A stretch of DNA of 64,000 nt from JAJFKB01 sp965230515 (lineage in GTDB: Bacteria; Pseudomonadota; Gammaproteobacteria; Pseudomonadales; IMCC2047). Location: positions 1-64,000 of the forward strand of contig OZ246007.1 of the NCBI GenBank assembly GCA_965230515.1, written 5' to 3'. The notes beneath the pieces were generated by a model that worked only from the letters and a program-made list of their open reading frames with translations, had not been told where the DNA came from and made no database searches. Each line of letters starts with the position of its first letter. Positions within the stretch are counted from its first letter, which is position 1. Of this stretch, positions 8,317 to 17,276 are shown one piece after another. The position numbers and the translations under genes were made by a program.

Positions 8317-10149
8317 TTACTGCAGCAGTGACAAGACTTGCTGTGGTAAGGCATTGGCCTGCGCCAGAATCGAGATACCGGCTTGCTGCAGAATCGTTGA
8401 ACGGGTCAGCGCTGCGGTTTCGGAAGCAAAATCCGCATCCAGAATCCTTGACCGCGCAGAACTCAGGTTCTCGGCAGTCGTACTCAGATTTGAGATAGTG
8501 GACTCAAAACGACTTTGAATCGCACCCAGATCTGCCCGAATGCTATTCACTTGGCTTAGTGCGCCATCGAGAACACCAATGGCTGCGTTGGCTCCTGCTA
8601 CCGTTGAAATATTAACGGTATTTAGCTTGGACAGGGCTGGGGAGGCGCTAGACAGTCCGCCAAAGGCGAGATCAGCGCCAGCCAAAGTGAAGTTTGATGC
8701 GGAGCTGAGAGTCAATGTGCCAAGATTCTGCACCGCTGTTGCTCCGGCCGCGTTAGTTCCTGTTGAAACCGACGCAATTGCCATCACACTATCTGTATCC
8801 TGATTTTCTGTTGTGGCAAGATCGTAGGCACCAATTTTTGTGTTGGTGATTGTCAGGACGCCTGCGGCATTAGAAGCCGTTGCGGTGGTTGCTCCGGTTA
8901 GCTGCTGTGCGTTTATAGCCGCCTCAAGTGCATCAGCAGCTTGGGTTGCGGTAAATGCGCCAGCTGTAATCGCTACTGCGACATTTGAACCTGTGACACC
9001 ATCTCCGGTATCGAATTCATAGGTGATGCCATCGATTGTGACGTTATCCCCATTAACAAGTTCAAGTGTGGTGCCTGTACCTGTGGCAACCGCTGAAGTG
9101 TTTGTAAAGGTGATAGTTTCAACATCTTGACCCGTTGGGTTGGCTTCTGTTGCTGCATCTAAACCAGTAGCGTTGAAGATGTCTGTTACCGCCTGTGCAT
9201 TGGTTCCTGCCAAGGTGATATCGCGACCATCTGATGCTGTTAAGGTCAGCACTCCCGTTGAAGCATCAGCAGTAGCAGTGACGCCGGACTGAGTGCTAAC
9301 GGCATTAATAGCGTCTCGAGCATTACGCCCCTGAGTAACTGCGCTACCATCAGTCGCTTTCGCGATTGCACCTACTGAAATGCCATTGATAGTTAGCGCG
9401 CCATTGGCAAGTGAGGATCCTGGTATGCTGGCAATACCGGTTACTGTATTAGTGGCAGTTGCGGTCACTCCAGTTTGGTTTGAAACTGAGTTAATGGCGG
9501 TGGCTTTTGCTGCAGCACTGGCTGCAGTAACTCCAGCGGCTGATGTGGCTGCAGACACACCTACCTCTACGCCATTTATGGTGAACCCTGCTCCATCAAA
9601 GGCGCTGCTGGTCACTGCTGAACTCGTAACCTGAAAGGCCCCAAGGATGTCAGTGGTAGCACCTGCAACTGATACATTAATTGTTTGGTTGGCATTTGCG
9701 CCTACCTGAAACTGCGCAGAGGAGAAGGTGCCGTCCAGAATGCTAGTGCCGTTAAACTGGGTGGTTTGACCCACGCGGTCAATCTCGGTCAGCAGAGCTT
9801 GCACCTCAGCGTTTAAAGCTGCGCGGTCAGAAGCCGAGTTGGTAGAGTTGGCTGACTGCAAAGCCAGTTGGCGAATACGCTGTAGTGAATCACCACTGGC
9901 GTCGAGTGCACCTTCTGCGGTCTGTGCCAGTGAAATACCATCGTTCGCGTTTCGAATCGCCTGATTCAAACCGTTAATCTGTGTGGTAAATCGTGAAGAA
10001 ATCGCCAGTCCGGCAGCGTCATCTTTTGCGCTGTTAATACGCAGACCCGAAGAGAGTCGCTCCAGAGAGGTACTTAGTTGGCTCTGGGAGGCGTTCAGGT
10101 TACGTTGCGCGTTTAACGACGCAATATTGGTGTTAATAATCTGTGCCAT
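8317..10149 (-). CDS. fliC: Flagellin FliC
   Basis: Filament subunit exported by the flagellar type III system. The N-terminal D0/D1 domain (MAQIINTNIASLNAQRNLNA, then LSTSLERLSSGLRINSAKDDAAG) and the C-terminal D0/D1 domain (SRFESTISNLSTTAENLSSA, ILQQAGISILAQANALPQQ) are textbook. Between about residues 175 and 515 lies a long Ala/Thr/Gly-rich variable region with repeated flagellin-IN-like units (INGISVG, SGVTATA). At 610 residues it is longer than the approximately 280-500 typical of many flagellins, giving a large surface domain. A sigma-28 promoter lies upstream. It is the only flagellin gene here. Confidence 0.96.
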   Translation of the reverse strand: MAQIINTNIASLNAQRNLNASQSQLSTSLERLSSGLRINSAKDDAAGLAISSRFTTQINGLNQAIRNANDGISLAQTAEGALDASGDSLQRIRQLALQSANSTNSASDRAALNAEVQALLTEIDRVGQTTQFNGTSILDGTFSSAQFQVGANANQTINVSVAGATTDILGAFQVTSSAVTSSAFDGAGFTINGVEVGVSAATSAAGVTAASAAAKATAINSVSNQTGVTATATNTVTGIASIPGSSLANGALTINGISVGAIAKATDGSAVTQGRNARDAINAVSTQSGVTATADASTGVLTLTASDGRDITLAGTNAQAVTDIFNATGLDAATEANPTGQDVETITFTNTSAVATGTGTTLELVNGDNVTIDGITYEFDTGDGVTGSNVAVAITAGAFTATQAADALEAAINAQQLTGATTATASNAAGVLTITNTKIGAYDLATTENQDTDSVMAIASVSTGTNAAGATAVQNLGTLTLSSASNFTLAGADLAFGGLSSASPALSKLNTVNISTVAGANAAIGVLDGALSQVNSIRADLGAIQSRFESTISNLSTTAENLSSARSRILDADFASETAALTRSTILQQAGISILAQANALPQQVLSLLQ

Positions 10150-10245
10150 TTTAATTCTCCTGCTTTCTTACGGTCTTTTGCCAAAATTTATGGCGACCGA
10201 TGAAAGTGGTTAGTGAAAAGGCGAAATATCGCCCATGCGCTAGGA

Positions 10246-10272
10246 GTATCGGCGTGTGTTTTGGAAACTTTA
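10246..10272 (-). promoter_or_regulatory. Sigma-28 (FliA) promoter of fliC
   Basis: Minus-strand TAAAGTTT, 11 bases, then GCCGATAC: a match to the FliA consensus (TAAAGTTT-N11-GCCGATAA) in all but the last base and with exact spacing, about 100 bases before the fliC ATG. Confidence 0.88.
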
Positions 10273-10328
10273 ATAATATTTTTAATTATGGAATGATAGG
10301 GGGGGGGTGAGTTTTCAAAGGTTTAGCT

Positions 10329-10931
10329 GTGGCAGGTGATTCGGGTGAAGTAATCATAGACGAAGATGGTCAGCTAAGGTTGTACAGTACAGCCTGGAGC
10401 GATACAGAGTCGGACCTGTTTTATGAGAATCTGCATGATCAAACACCCTGGCAGCAGCCGGAAATTCATATAGCGGGCAAGCGTATTAAAATTCCGAGAT
10501 TACAGGCCTGGTATGGCGATAGCGGCGCTTGTTATCGTTACAGCGGTCTGTTGATGGAACCACTAATCTGGACAGATACACTGGTGGAGGTGAAAAAACG
10601 CGTCGAGCAGTTGTGTTCGTGTCGCTTTAATTCGGCCCTGGTTAATTTTTATCGGGATGGAAATGATAGCGTGGGCTGGCACAGCGATGATGAGCCGGAA
10701 CTGGGTTGCAATCCGTCGATTGCATCGGTGAGCCTGGGTGCTACCCGAGGATTCCAGATACAGCACAAAGCTGACAAGCATCGTAAACTGACAATCGATT
10801 TGGTGCATGGTGATCTGGTATTGATGCAGGGTGAATTCCAGCACCACTGGCGCCATCAACTGCCCAAAACCAGAAAGCTGGTTGCCGGAAGGATTAATAT
10901 CACCTTCAGATGGATAAATGTGACGAAATAA
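10329..10931 (+). CDS. AlkB-like 2-oxoglutarate/Fe(II) dioxygenase
   Basis: Predicted non-haem iron oxygenase of the AlkB family, which oxidatively demethylates alkylated DNA/RNA bases. The 200-residue protein keeps the whole active site: H118 and D120 in WHSDDE, the distal H176 in WRHQLPK, and R188 and R194 in GRINITFR that bind 2-oxoglutarate. It resembles the AlkB homologue 2/3-like group of short bacterial proteins more than E. coli AlkB. The start is GTG with an AAAGG ribosome site 8 bases upstream. It is a stand-alone gene between fliC and alaS; substrate not known. Confidence 0.9.
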   Translation: MAGDSGEVIIDEDGQLRLYSTAWSDTESDLFYENLHDQTPWQQPEIHIAGKRIKIPRLQAWYGDSGACYRYSGLLMEPLIWTDTLVEVKKRVEQLCSCRFNSALVNFYRDGNDSVGWHSDDEPELGCNPSIASVSLGATRGFQIQHKADKHRKLTIDLVHGDLVLMQGEFQHHWRHQLPKTRKLVAGRINITFRWINVTK

Positions 10932-11047
10932 AGCAGTAAAAAGCGCGGAAAATGAAATTTTTTGCTGAAAAATCAGGGTATCTGGATATACTGACGCCCC
11001 TGAAATTAATACAGTCGCCCAATTAATTACGGTTAAATCAATTTGTC

Positions 11048-13645
11048 ATGAAAACTGCGGTACTGAGAAACGTATTTCTAGATTACTTTAAGAAGCAACA
11101 GCATGAGTCGGTGGCCAGCAGTCCACTGGTGCCCGCCAATGATCCGACATTGCTGTTTACCAACGCCGGTATGGTCCAGTTCAAAGAGCTATTTCTGGGC
11201 AAGGAGAAGCGTGGCTATAACCGTGCTGCCAGTTCGCAGCGCTGTGTGCGCGCTGGAGGTAAGCATAACGATCTGGAAAATGTCGGTTATACGGCGCGTC
11301 ATCACACCTTTTTTGAGATGCTCGGTAATTTTAGTTTTGGTGACTATTTTAAACGTGAGGCAATTCAGTTTGCCTGGGATTTTCTGACCAACGAACTCAA
11401 GTTGCCGGAAGAAAAACTGTGGGTCACAGTTTATAAGGATGATGACGAAGCGGCGGATATCTGGTTAAAGGAGTTGGGTGTTTCCGCAGAGCGTTTTTCC
11501 AGATTGGGCGAAAAAGATAATTTCTGGTCGATGGGGGATACCGGGCCGTGTGGACCCTGTTCCGAGATTTTTTATGACCATGGCCCTGACGTTGATGGTG
11601 GGCCGCCGGGCAGTCCGGAAGAGGACGGTGACCGCTATATAGAGATCTGGAATTTGGTTTTCATGCAGTATGACCGTGCTGCTGATGGCACCATGACGCC
11701 TTTACCTAAACCTTCAGTTGATACCGGTATGGGTTTGGAACGGATTGCTGCTGTGATGCAGGGGGTGCATAACAACTACCAGATTGATCTGTTTCAGAAC
11801 CTGCTGAAGGCAATCGCAGCGATCGCGGAAATGGATGATCTGGAAAATACATCGCTTAGAGTAATTGCAGATCATATCCGGTCCTGTAGCTTTCTTGTTG
11901 CCGATGGTGTCGTTCCATCCAATGAGGGGCGTGGTTATGTGTTGCGGCGTATCATTCGTCGTGCGGTGCGTCACGGTAATAAGCTTGGTATTCAGGAGCC
12001 GTTTTTCCATAAACTCGTTCAGCCGCTGGCAGAGGAGATGGGAGAGGCGTATCCAGAATTGGAGAAAGCTCAGGAACAGGTGGCTAAGGTGCTATTGCAG
12101 GAAGAGGAGCAGTTTGCGAAGACCCTGGAACAGGGGTTGCGGATTCTGGAGCAGGACCTGCAATCCATTGAGGGCGATGAGATTCCGGGAGAAACGTTAT
12201 TTAAGCTTTATGACACCTACGGTTTCCCCGTAGACCTGACCGCAGATATTGCACGAGAGCGCGGGCTTAGCGTGGATATGGCGGGCTATGAGCGGGAGAT
12301 GGCCGGACAGAAAGAACGGGCGAGAGCATCCAGCCAGTTTGATGTGGATTTGCGCAACGAAGTTGATCTGGAGGGTGAAACCGAGTTTTCCGGTTACGAG
12401 AAACTGTCAGATAATGGCAAGGTGGTGACCTTACTACAGGCCGGTGATGAGGTTGCGCAATTGCGAAAAGGTGACAAGGGTCTGGTTATCCTGGATCGCA
12501 CACCTTTTTACGCCGAGTCCGGTGGCCAGGTCGGGGATACAGGATTGTTGCGTAGTGATACGGGTACATTCAGGGTTAACGAAACGACTAAGCAGGGCGG
12601 GATATTCCTGCATCAGGGTGAACTGATTGATGGTGAGTTGTTGGTGGCGCAGGCAGTCGAGGCGGAGCTGAATGCTGAGAATCGCAAGGCGACGGCCTTG
12701 AATCACTCGGCAACGCACTTGCTACATGCGGCTTTAAGAACAGTGCTTGGTGACCATGTCAAACAGAAAGGTTCTCTGGTTGACGCCGAGCGGTTGCGCT
12801 TTGACTTCTCACATTTTGAAGCGGTTAGTGCTCAACAGCTGCAACAAATTGAGACGATGGTTAATCAACAGATTCAAAAAAACACCTCAGTGGATACCGA
12901 GGTGATGGCGCTCAATGATGCGATGGAAAAAGGTGTGCTGGCGCTGTTTGGTGAAAAATATGGAGAACGTGTTCGCGTGTTGTCCATGGGAGAAGGGTTT
13001 TCTGTAGAGCTTTGTGGCGGAACACATGTGAAACGTACCGGTGATATCGGATTGTTGAAGATTGTCTCTGAAGGTGGTGTAGCCGCCGGTGTGCGACGAA
13101 TAGAGGCGGTTACGGGGCAGCAAGCGATCACCTATCATAACCAGACTGAGCAAGCATTATTGAACATCGCCGATCTGGTTAAAGGTTCCCGCGACGGGGT
13201 GGTCGAAAAGGTCGGTCAGCTGGTATCTAAGAGTAAGCAGTTGGAGAAAGAGGTCACCGAGTTAAAAGCCAGGCTCGCGGGTAGTGCGGGCGCTGATCTG
13301 GCCAGTCAGGCTAAATCAGTTAAAGGTGTTAATGTCCTAACCCACGCCTTTGATGGCGTTGATGGAAAGTCATTGCTTGCAACTCTTGACCAGTTAAAAT
13401 CGAAACTGGGATCTGCTGTGATTGTGCTGGCGGCAGTAAACGGTGAGAAAATCAGTCTCGTGGCTGGTGTTACAAAAGATATCACTGATAAGGTTAAAGC
13501 CGGGGAACTGGTGAATCTGGTTGCGCAGCAGGTTGGTGGTAAAGGTGGTGGTCGACCGGATATGGCTCAGGCAGGAGGAAGAGATCCTGCTGCGTTGCCT
13601 GGTGCGCTGGATCAGGTGTTGCCTTGGGTCGAACAAAAACTATAG
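11048..13645 (+). CDS. alaS: Alanyl-tRNA synthetase
   Basis: Charges tRNA-Ala and edits mischarged serine/glycine. The 865-residue protein has the class II catalytic core at the N-terminus (FLDYFKKQQHESVASSPLVP, FTNAGMVQFK), the editing domain with zinc ligands HSATHLLH and LCGGTH, and the C-Ala domain ending GGKGGGRPDMAQAGG. Length is normal. It heads the common gammaproteobacterial order alaS-lysC-csrA-tRNA-Ser. Confidence 0.98.
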   Translation: MKTAVLRNVFLDYFKKQQHESVASSPLVPANDPTLLFTNAGMVQFKELFLGKEKRGYNRAASSQRCVRAGGKHNDLENVGYTARHHTFFEMLGNFSFGDYFKREAIQFAWDFLTNELKLPEEKLWVTVYKDDDEAADIWLKELGVSAERFSRLGEKDNFWSMGDTGPCGPCSEIFYDHGPDVDGGPPGSPEEDGDRYIEIWNLVFMQYDRAADGTMTPLPKPSVDTGMGLERIAAVMQGVHNNYQIDLFQNLLKAIAAIAEMDDLENTSLRVIADHIRSCSFLVADGVVPSNEGRGYVLRRIIRRAVRHGNKLGIQEPFFHKLVQPLAEEMGEAYPELEKAQEQVAKVLLQEEEQFAKTLEQGLRILEQDLQSIEGDEIPGETLFKLYDTYGFPVDLTADIARERGLSVDMAGYEREMAGQKERARASSQFDVDLRNEVDLEGETEFSGYEKLSDNGKVVTLLQAGDEVAQLRKGDKGLVILDRTPFYAESGGQVGDTGLLRSDTGTFRVNETTKQGGIFLHQGELIDGELLVAQAVEAELNAENRKATALNHSATHLLHAALRTVLGDHVKQKGSLVDAERLRFDFSHFEAVSAQQLQQIETMVNQQIQKNTSVDTEVMALNDAMEKGVLALFGEKYGERVRVLSMGEGFSVELCGGTHVKRTGDIGLLKIVSEGGVAAGVRRIEAVTGQQAITYHNQTEQALLNIADLVKGSRDGVVEKVGQLVSKSKQLEKEVTELKARLAGSAGADLASQAKSVKGVNVLTHAFDGVDGKSLLATLDQLKSKLGSAVIVLAAVNGEKISLVAGVTKDITDKVKAGELVNLVAQQVGGKGGGRPDMAQAGGRDPAALPGALDQVLPWVEQKL

Positions 13646-13858
13646 ATATCAGTAGTATTAAGACGATGGTCTAGTGGACTTTAGGTGTAAGCTGCATTTT
13701 AATTCATGTTTTGGTGTGATTTTTAGTAAAACTTCATTGAATTTGCAGTAATTCTTGTCAGGTTTCACAGAAATCGTGAAATTATTATTTTTTTATTCAA
13801 ATCGGCTTGTATTTGTTGTTAAATGCAGCCCTTCAAATTAGCTGTAAAATACAACTGA

Positions 13859-15091
13859 ATGGCACTTTACGTACAAAAATTTGGTGGAACCTCGGTCGGA
13901 TCGGCTGAACGGATTGAAGCGGTTGCTGAAAAGGTTATCAAATTTCGGCAGCAGGGGCATGATATCGTGGTCGTAGTGTCCGCAATGAGTGGCGAAACCA
14001 ATCGGCTTATTGCGCTTGCTGATTCGATTGATTCTGCGCCTCCCGCTCGAGAGCTGGATGTGCTGGTTTCAACCGGAGAGCAGGTCACTATCGCGTTGCT
14101 CAGCATGGCGCTCAATAAGCGAGGATGTGCTGCACGATCCTACACTGGTGGACAGGTCAAAATATTAACCGACAGTGTTCACGCGAAAGCGCGTATACTG
14201 TCCATTGATGACGATAGCATTCGCAATGACCTTGCCGATGGTAAGGTGGTTGTCGTTGCCGGTTTTCAAGGTGTTGATGAGCGCGGAAATATTACTACGC
14301 TCGGCCGTGGCGGATCTGATACTTCTGCGGTAGCGCTGGCAGCGGCGCTGAAAGCGGATGAGTGTCAAATATATACCGACGTGGATGGAGTTTATACGAC
14401 AGATCCCAGAGTAGAGGAGAAGGCGCGCCGTTTGGATTGTATTACCTTTGAGGAGATGCTGGAAATGGCCAGCCTCGGATCCAAGGTGTTGCAAATCAGA
14501 GCAGTAGAGTTTGCCGGTAAATACAGCGTCCCTTTGCGTGTGCTATCGAGTTTTGAAGATGGCCCTGGAACGTTGATTACGCTAGAGGAAGATGAAGAGA
14601 TGGAACAACCTGTTGTTTCAGGAATAGCTTTTAATCGGGATGAAGCGAAACTAACCGCGTTAGGTGTTTCGGATGTTCCCGGTGTCGCATCGCAAATTAT
14701 TGGACCGATCAGCGACGCCAATATTGAAGTCGATATGATTATTCAGAATACGGCTCGAGACAATACCACGGATTTCACTTTTACGGTTCATCGTAATGAT
14801 TATCAGAACGCCAAAGCGATCCTGGAGAAGGAATTATTGGAACTTGGTGTCAGGGAAGTTGTCGGTGATGATAGCATCGCAAAAGTTTCTATCGTAGGTG
14901 TTGGAATGCGATCACATGCCGGTGTGGCGAGCAAAATGTTTAAAACGCTGGCCCAGGAGTCTATCAACGTACAGATGATTTCTACTTCGGAGATCAAGAT
15001 ATCTGTGGTGATTGATGAGAAATATCTGGAACTTGCAGTGAGGGCGCTGCATGACTCTTTTGGCCTGGAGGCGGAAGAATCTGAAAAATAG
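13859..15091 (+). CDS. lysC: Aspartate kinase
   Basis: First enzyme of the aspartate family pathway (Lys, Met, Thr, Ile and diaminopimelate): phosphorylates aspartate. The N-terminal amino-acid kinase domain starts VQKFGGTSVGSAERI and includes the STGEQ and TLGRGGSDTSA segments. Two ACT domains occupy about residues 265-405 (LGVSDVPGVASQIIGPISDA; GVGMRSHAGVASKMF), as in feedback-inhibited monofunctional aspartokinases of pseudomonads. 410 residues is typical. No lysine riboswitch was recognised in the 213 bases upstream. Confidence 0.96.
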   Translation: MALYVQKFGGTSVGSAERIEAVAEKVIKFRQQGHDIVVVVSAMSGETNRLIALADSIDSAPPARELDVLVSTGEQVTIALLSMALNKRGCAARSYTGGQVKILTDSVHAKARILSIDDDSIRNDLADGKVVVVAGFQGVDERGNITTLGRGGSDTSAVALAAALKADECQIYTDVDGVYTTDPRVEEKARRLDCITFEEMLEMASLGSKVLQIRAVEFAGKYSVPLRVLSSFEDGPGTLITLEEDEEMEQPVVSGIAFNRDEAKLTALGVSDVPGVASQIIGPISDANIEVDMIIQNTARDNTTDFTFTVHRNDYQNAKAILEKELLELGVREVVGDDSIAKVSIVGVGMRSHAGVASKMFKTLAQESINVQMISTSEIKISVVIDEKYLELAVRALHDSFGLEAEESEK

Positions 15092-15201
15092 CCCATAATG
15101 AAAGAGTAGTGATCATTAAATGCTGCTCTATGGCTTGATGCTGTAAAGCATTATAATGATTAAGTTGGTATGGAAGTGCCATAAACCGGGGAGTTATTTT
15201 A

Positions 15202-15399
15202 ATGTTAATATTGACGCGACGTGTAGGAGAAACTCTTAAGATAGGTGACGATGTAAACGTCACTGTATTAGGAGTCAAAGGGAATCAGGTTCGCATTGGT
15301 GTCGATGCGCCGAAGCATGTAGCGGTGCATCGGGAAGAAATTTATGACCGAATCCACAACGAGCAGAAGGCTGCCGGTGGACAAGGCGATTCCGAGTAA
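15202..15399 (+). CDS. csrA: Carbon storage regulator CsrA
   Basis: Small RNA-binding dimer that represses or stabilises mRNAs by binding GGA motifs, affecting motility, carbon flux and biofilm. The 65-residue sequence (MLILTRRVGETLKIGDDVNV, then GVKGNQVRIGVDAPKHV and VHREEIY) is a full CsrA, including the conserved VHREEI segment whose Arg contacts RNA. Preceded by a GGGAG ribosome site and followed by the tRNA pair. Likely also acts on the flagellar genes of this window (inference). Confidence 0.97.
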   Translation: MLILTRRVGETLKIGDDVNVTVLGVKGNQVRIGVDAPKHVAVHREEIYDRIHNEQKAAGGQGDSE

Positions 15400-15419
15400 A
15401 ATTTTCTTACTTTATCTCT

Positions 15420-15446
15420 TTGAATTTTTCCTGAACATGGTATGAT
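15420..15446 (+). promoter_or_regulatory. Candidate promoter of the tRNA pair
   Basis: TTGAAT at 15420 and TATGAT at 15441 with a 15-base spacer, ending 14 bases before tRNA-Ser; the bases between are GC-rich (CTCGGCCCTC), as in growth-rate-controlled stable RNA promoters. The spacer is short for a sigma-70 promoter. Confidence 0.45.
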
Positions 15447-15460
15447 CTCGGCCCTCAAGT

Positions 15461-15551
15461 GGAGAGGTGGCCGAGTGGCTGAAGGCGCGCCCCTGCTAAG
15501 GGTGTATGGGTTAATAGCTCATCGAGGGTTCGAATCCCTCCCTCTCCGCCA
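15461..15551 (+). tRNA. tRNA-Ser (GCU anticodon)
   Basis: 91-base class II tRNA with a long variable arm. The 5' GGAGAGG pairs with 3' CCTCTCC, the discriminator is G and CCA is encoded. The anticodon loop CTGCTAA gives anticodon GCT, decoding AGC/AGU serine codons. T-arm GGTTCGAATCC present. Confidence 0.95.
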
Positions 15552-15574
15552 TGACACAAAAATTAGAATATTAT

Positions 15575-15651
15575 GCACTCGTAGCTCAGCTGGATAGAGT
15601 ACTCGGCTACGAACCGAGCGGTCGGAGGTTCGAATCCTCCCGAGTGCGCCA
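15575..15651 (+). tRNA. tRNA-Arg (ACG anticodon)
   Basis: 77-base tRNA with acceptor GCACTCG/CGAGTGC, discriminator G and encoded CCA. The anticodon stem CTCGG/CCGAG encloses ACG, read as ICG after A34 deamination. It lies 23 bases after tRNA-Ser. Its own terminator has been pushed about 1.3 kb away by the adjacent insertion sequence. Confidence 0.95.
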
Positions 15652-15661
15652 CACAAGGAAA

Positions 15662-16957
15662 GGTGTATACCGAGGACAAGGTTTACACTTTATACCGGAG
15701 ACATAGTTAACACTTTTCCGGTACAAAAGGATTAGAGGCCGGTTCTACCCGGCCCTCATCCTCATCAAAGAATCCTAAATCATATTTCATAAAGCTGACA
15801 AGCCAAATTTTGTCAGCCACCTCTCTGATCCCTATCTGTTGCCCGGCAAATACGGTGCTCAAGCTGATTTTACGTTTGCCAATACAGATCCGACCACATT
15901 GTGTTACGCGCACTGTGCGATCATGGAAAGGGTACTGTGGTTCATCCGGTGGCCGATACTCCCGAATAGACGGTGTATAGATATCCCCCGGATACTTGCC
16001 ACCCAATGCTTGGTGCGGCCTTTGATTATTGTAAACCTCGATAAAGCCTTCAAACCGCTCCTGCTGCTGTAGGAAGTTATAGGAGGCCGGTTTAGTGGCT
16101 TCCTTTTTCAAGGTCAGGTGCATACGCTCATGGCGCCCATTCTGTTCGGGGTGCCCAGGCTTGATTCGTTCTATAGAAATTCCAAGCCTAAGCCACCAAA
16201 CCGATAACCGGCTTAATCCAAAAAAGGCATTGGGAGAGGCAAAAGGTACGCCGTTATCTGTCCGTATGGCTTGAGGCAAACCGTATTCCTTAAAGACACG
16301 TTCAAAGACAGCGGAAGCCAAACAATACCGCGTTGATTCCAGGCTTTCACAAGCCAACAGGTAGCGCGACCGGTAGTCAGTGATCGTGAGCGGGTAGCAA
16401 TATTGTTTATTGCCCAGCATGAATTCACCTTTGTAATCGGCACACCAGAGTCCATTCGGCGTATGGGCTTCACTTAGCGGTGTGCCTTGGGCCCGATAAC
16501 GCCTCCTCTTACGCCGTTTGACTAAACCTTGCCGATCCAGCACGGCGTGTACGGTGCTCTTCGCCGGGGGCTGGATCATGGGGTAGGCGCGGATCAGCTT
16601 CTCTCGAATTTTAGGAGCCCCCCAGGTTGGATGCTCTTTCTTGATCTGTAGAATCGTTCGCTCAATCTGAAAGGGCAGTTTATTCGCGTGGCGGTAAGGA
16701 CGTCGACTGCGGTCATGAAGACCATCGAGGCCAGCATCCTTATAGCGGTTGAAGATTTTGTAGCCCGTCACTCGTGAAATACCAAATTCGCGACACAAGG
16801 CTGCCATCTGCTCACCTTCGAGTAATCGAGCAATAAATTTGAGGCGTTCATCCATCGGTTTACACTCTTTCCAGGGCATCCGGAGTTCTCCTCCAAATGC
16901 ATTAATGTGTAAACCATGTCTCCGGTATTGTCTGTAAACTATGTCTCGGGTACCACA
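15662..16957. mobile_element. IS481-family-like insertion sequence
   Basis: About 1.3-kb element with one DDE transposase. Each end carries two tandem copies of a binding-site-like motif, in inverted orientation between ends: left ACCGAGGACAAGGTTTACAC and ACCGGAGACATAGTTAACAC; right (reverse complement) ACCCGAGACATAGTTTACA and ACCGGAGACATGGTTTACAC. Exact ends are uncertain: the outermost bases align imperfectly. A CACAA at 15652-15656 and 16954-16958 could be the target duplication if the element is 15657-16953. It splits tRNA-Arg from its terminator. Confidence 0.8.
15707..16879 (-). CDS. IS481-family DDE transposase
   Basis: Integrase-core transposase. An N-terminal helix-turn-helix (EQMAALCREFGISRVTGYKI) and HTH_29-like region precede the rve catalytic core with WCADYKGEF (first Asp), IRTDNGVPF (second Asp) and HPEQNGRHERMH (Glu). 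The start chosen is the ATG at 16879 (MPWKECKPMDERL), which has a strong GGAGGAG ribosome site; the frame stays open 29 codons further up into the terminal repeat. The reading frame is intact at 390 residues, so the element may be active or recently arrived. Confidence 0.93.
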   Translation of the reverse strand: MPWKECKPMDERLKFIARLLEGEQMAALCREFGISRVTGYKIFNRYKDAGLDGLHDRSRRPYRHANKLPFQIERTILQIKKEHPTWGAPKIREKLIRAYPMIQPPAKSTVHAVLDRQGLVKRRKRRRYRAQGTPLSEAHTPNGLWCADYKGEFMLGNKQYCYPLTITDYRSRYLLACESLESTRYCLASAVFERVFKEYGLPQAIRTDNGVPFASPNAFFGLSRLSVWWLRLGISIERIKPGHPEQNGRHERMHLTLKKEATKPASYNFLQQQERFEGFIEVYNNQRPHQALGGKYPGDIYTPSIREYRPPDEPQYPFHDRTVRVTQCGRICIGKRKISLSTVFAGQQIGIREVADKIWLVSFMKYDLGFFDEDEGRVEPASNPFVPEKC

Positions 16958-16958
16958 A

Positions 16959-16986
16959 AAGCTCACCCAAAGGGTGGGCTTTTTTT
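16959..16986 (+). terminator. Rho-independent terminator (displaced tRNA terminator)
   Basis: AGCTCACCC, loop AAA, GGGTGGGCT followed by seven T. It follows directly on the right flank of the IS481-type element, so before insertion it lay immediately after tRNA-Arg. Confidence 0.85.
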
Positions 16987-17276
16987 GTGTGTCTTTCTTG
17001 GCAAAGAGATCTAACCTCCAGGTATGACAAAAGCGGCAGAGAAACTGACGCTTTGAACGTTGGAGTAAAGCGACGACAGCCCGCAGGGCGAGGGCGTTAG
17101 CCCGAGTAGTCCTGGTGAGTGCGCCACAAAAAGACCAGCCTTGAGCTGGGTTTTTTATTTGTCACTCAGTGAGATTTGAAACGCCGGGGTTCAACCAAAC
17201 ACCGCAAAGAGTTGCAGTCGTGCGCCGAATAATCCCTGGTCCACCGTAACAATAATCGTATTCATTACGAAATATG
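16987..17276. other. Non-coding stretch with tRNA-tail repeat and second terminator
   Basis: No gene seen. At 17117-17128 GAGTGCGCCACA repeats the last bases of tRNA-Arg (15642-15653). Just before it are two small hairpins, GCCC-GCA-GGGC and GGGC-GTTA-GCCC. At 17135-17156 CCAGC-CTTGA-GCTGG plus a run of T forms a second terminator. The stretch may be debris of a former tRNA-Arg copy or of an element that used the tRNA 3' end as target. Confidence 0.5.

Noticed and set aside
8317..10149. Tandem repeat array inside flagellin
   Set aside because: The Ala/Thr-rich repeats are flagellin-IN type protein repeats; the DNA copies are too diverged to be a nucleotide repeat.
13646..13858. Lysine riboswitch before lysC
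   Set aside because: The region is AT-rich without the conserved five-helix junction sequences, and is too short for the full element.
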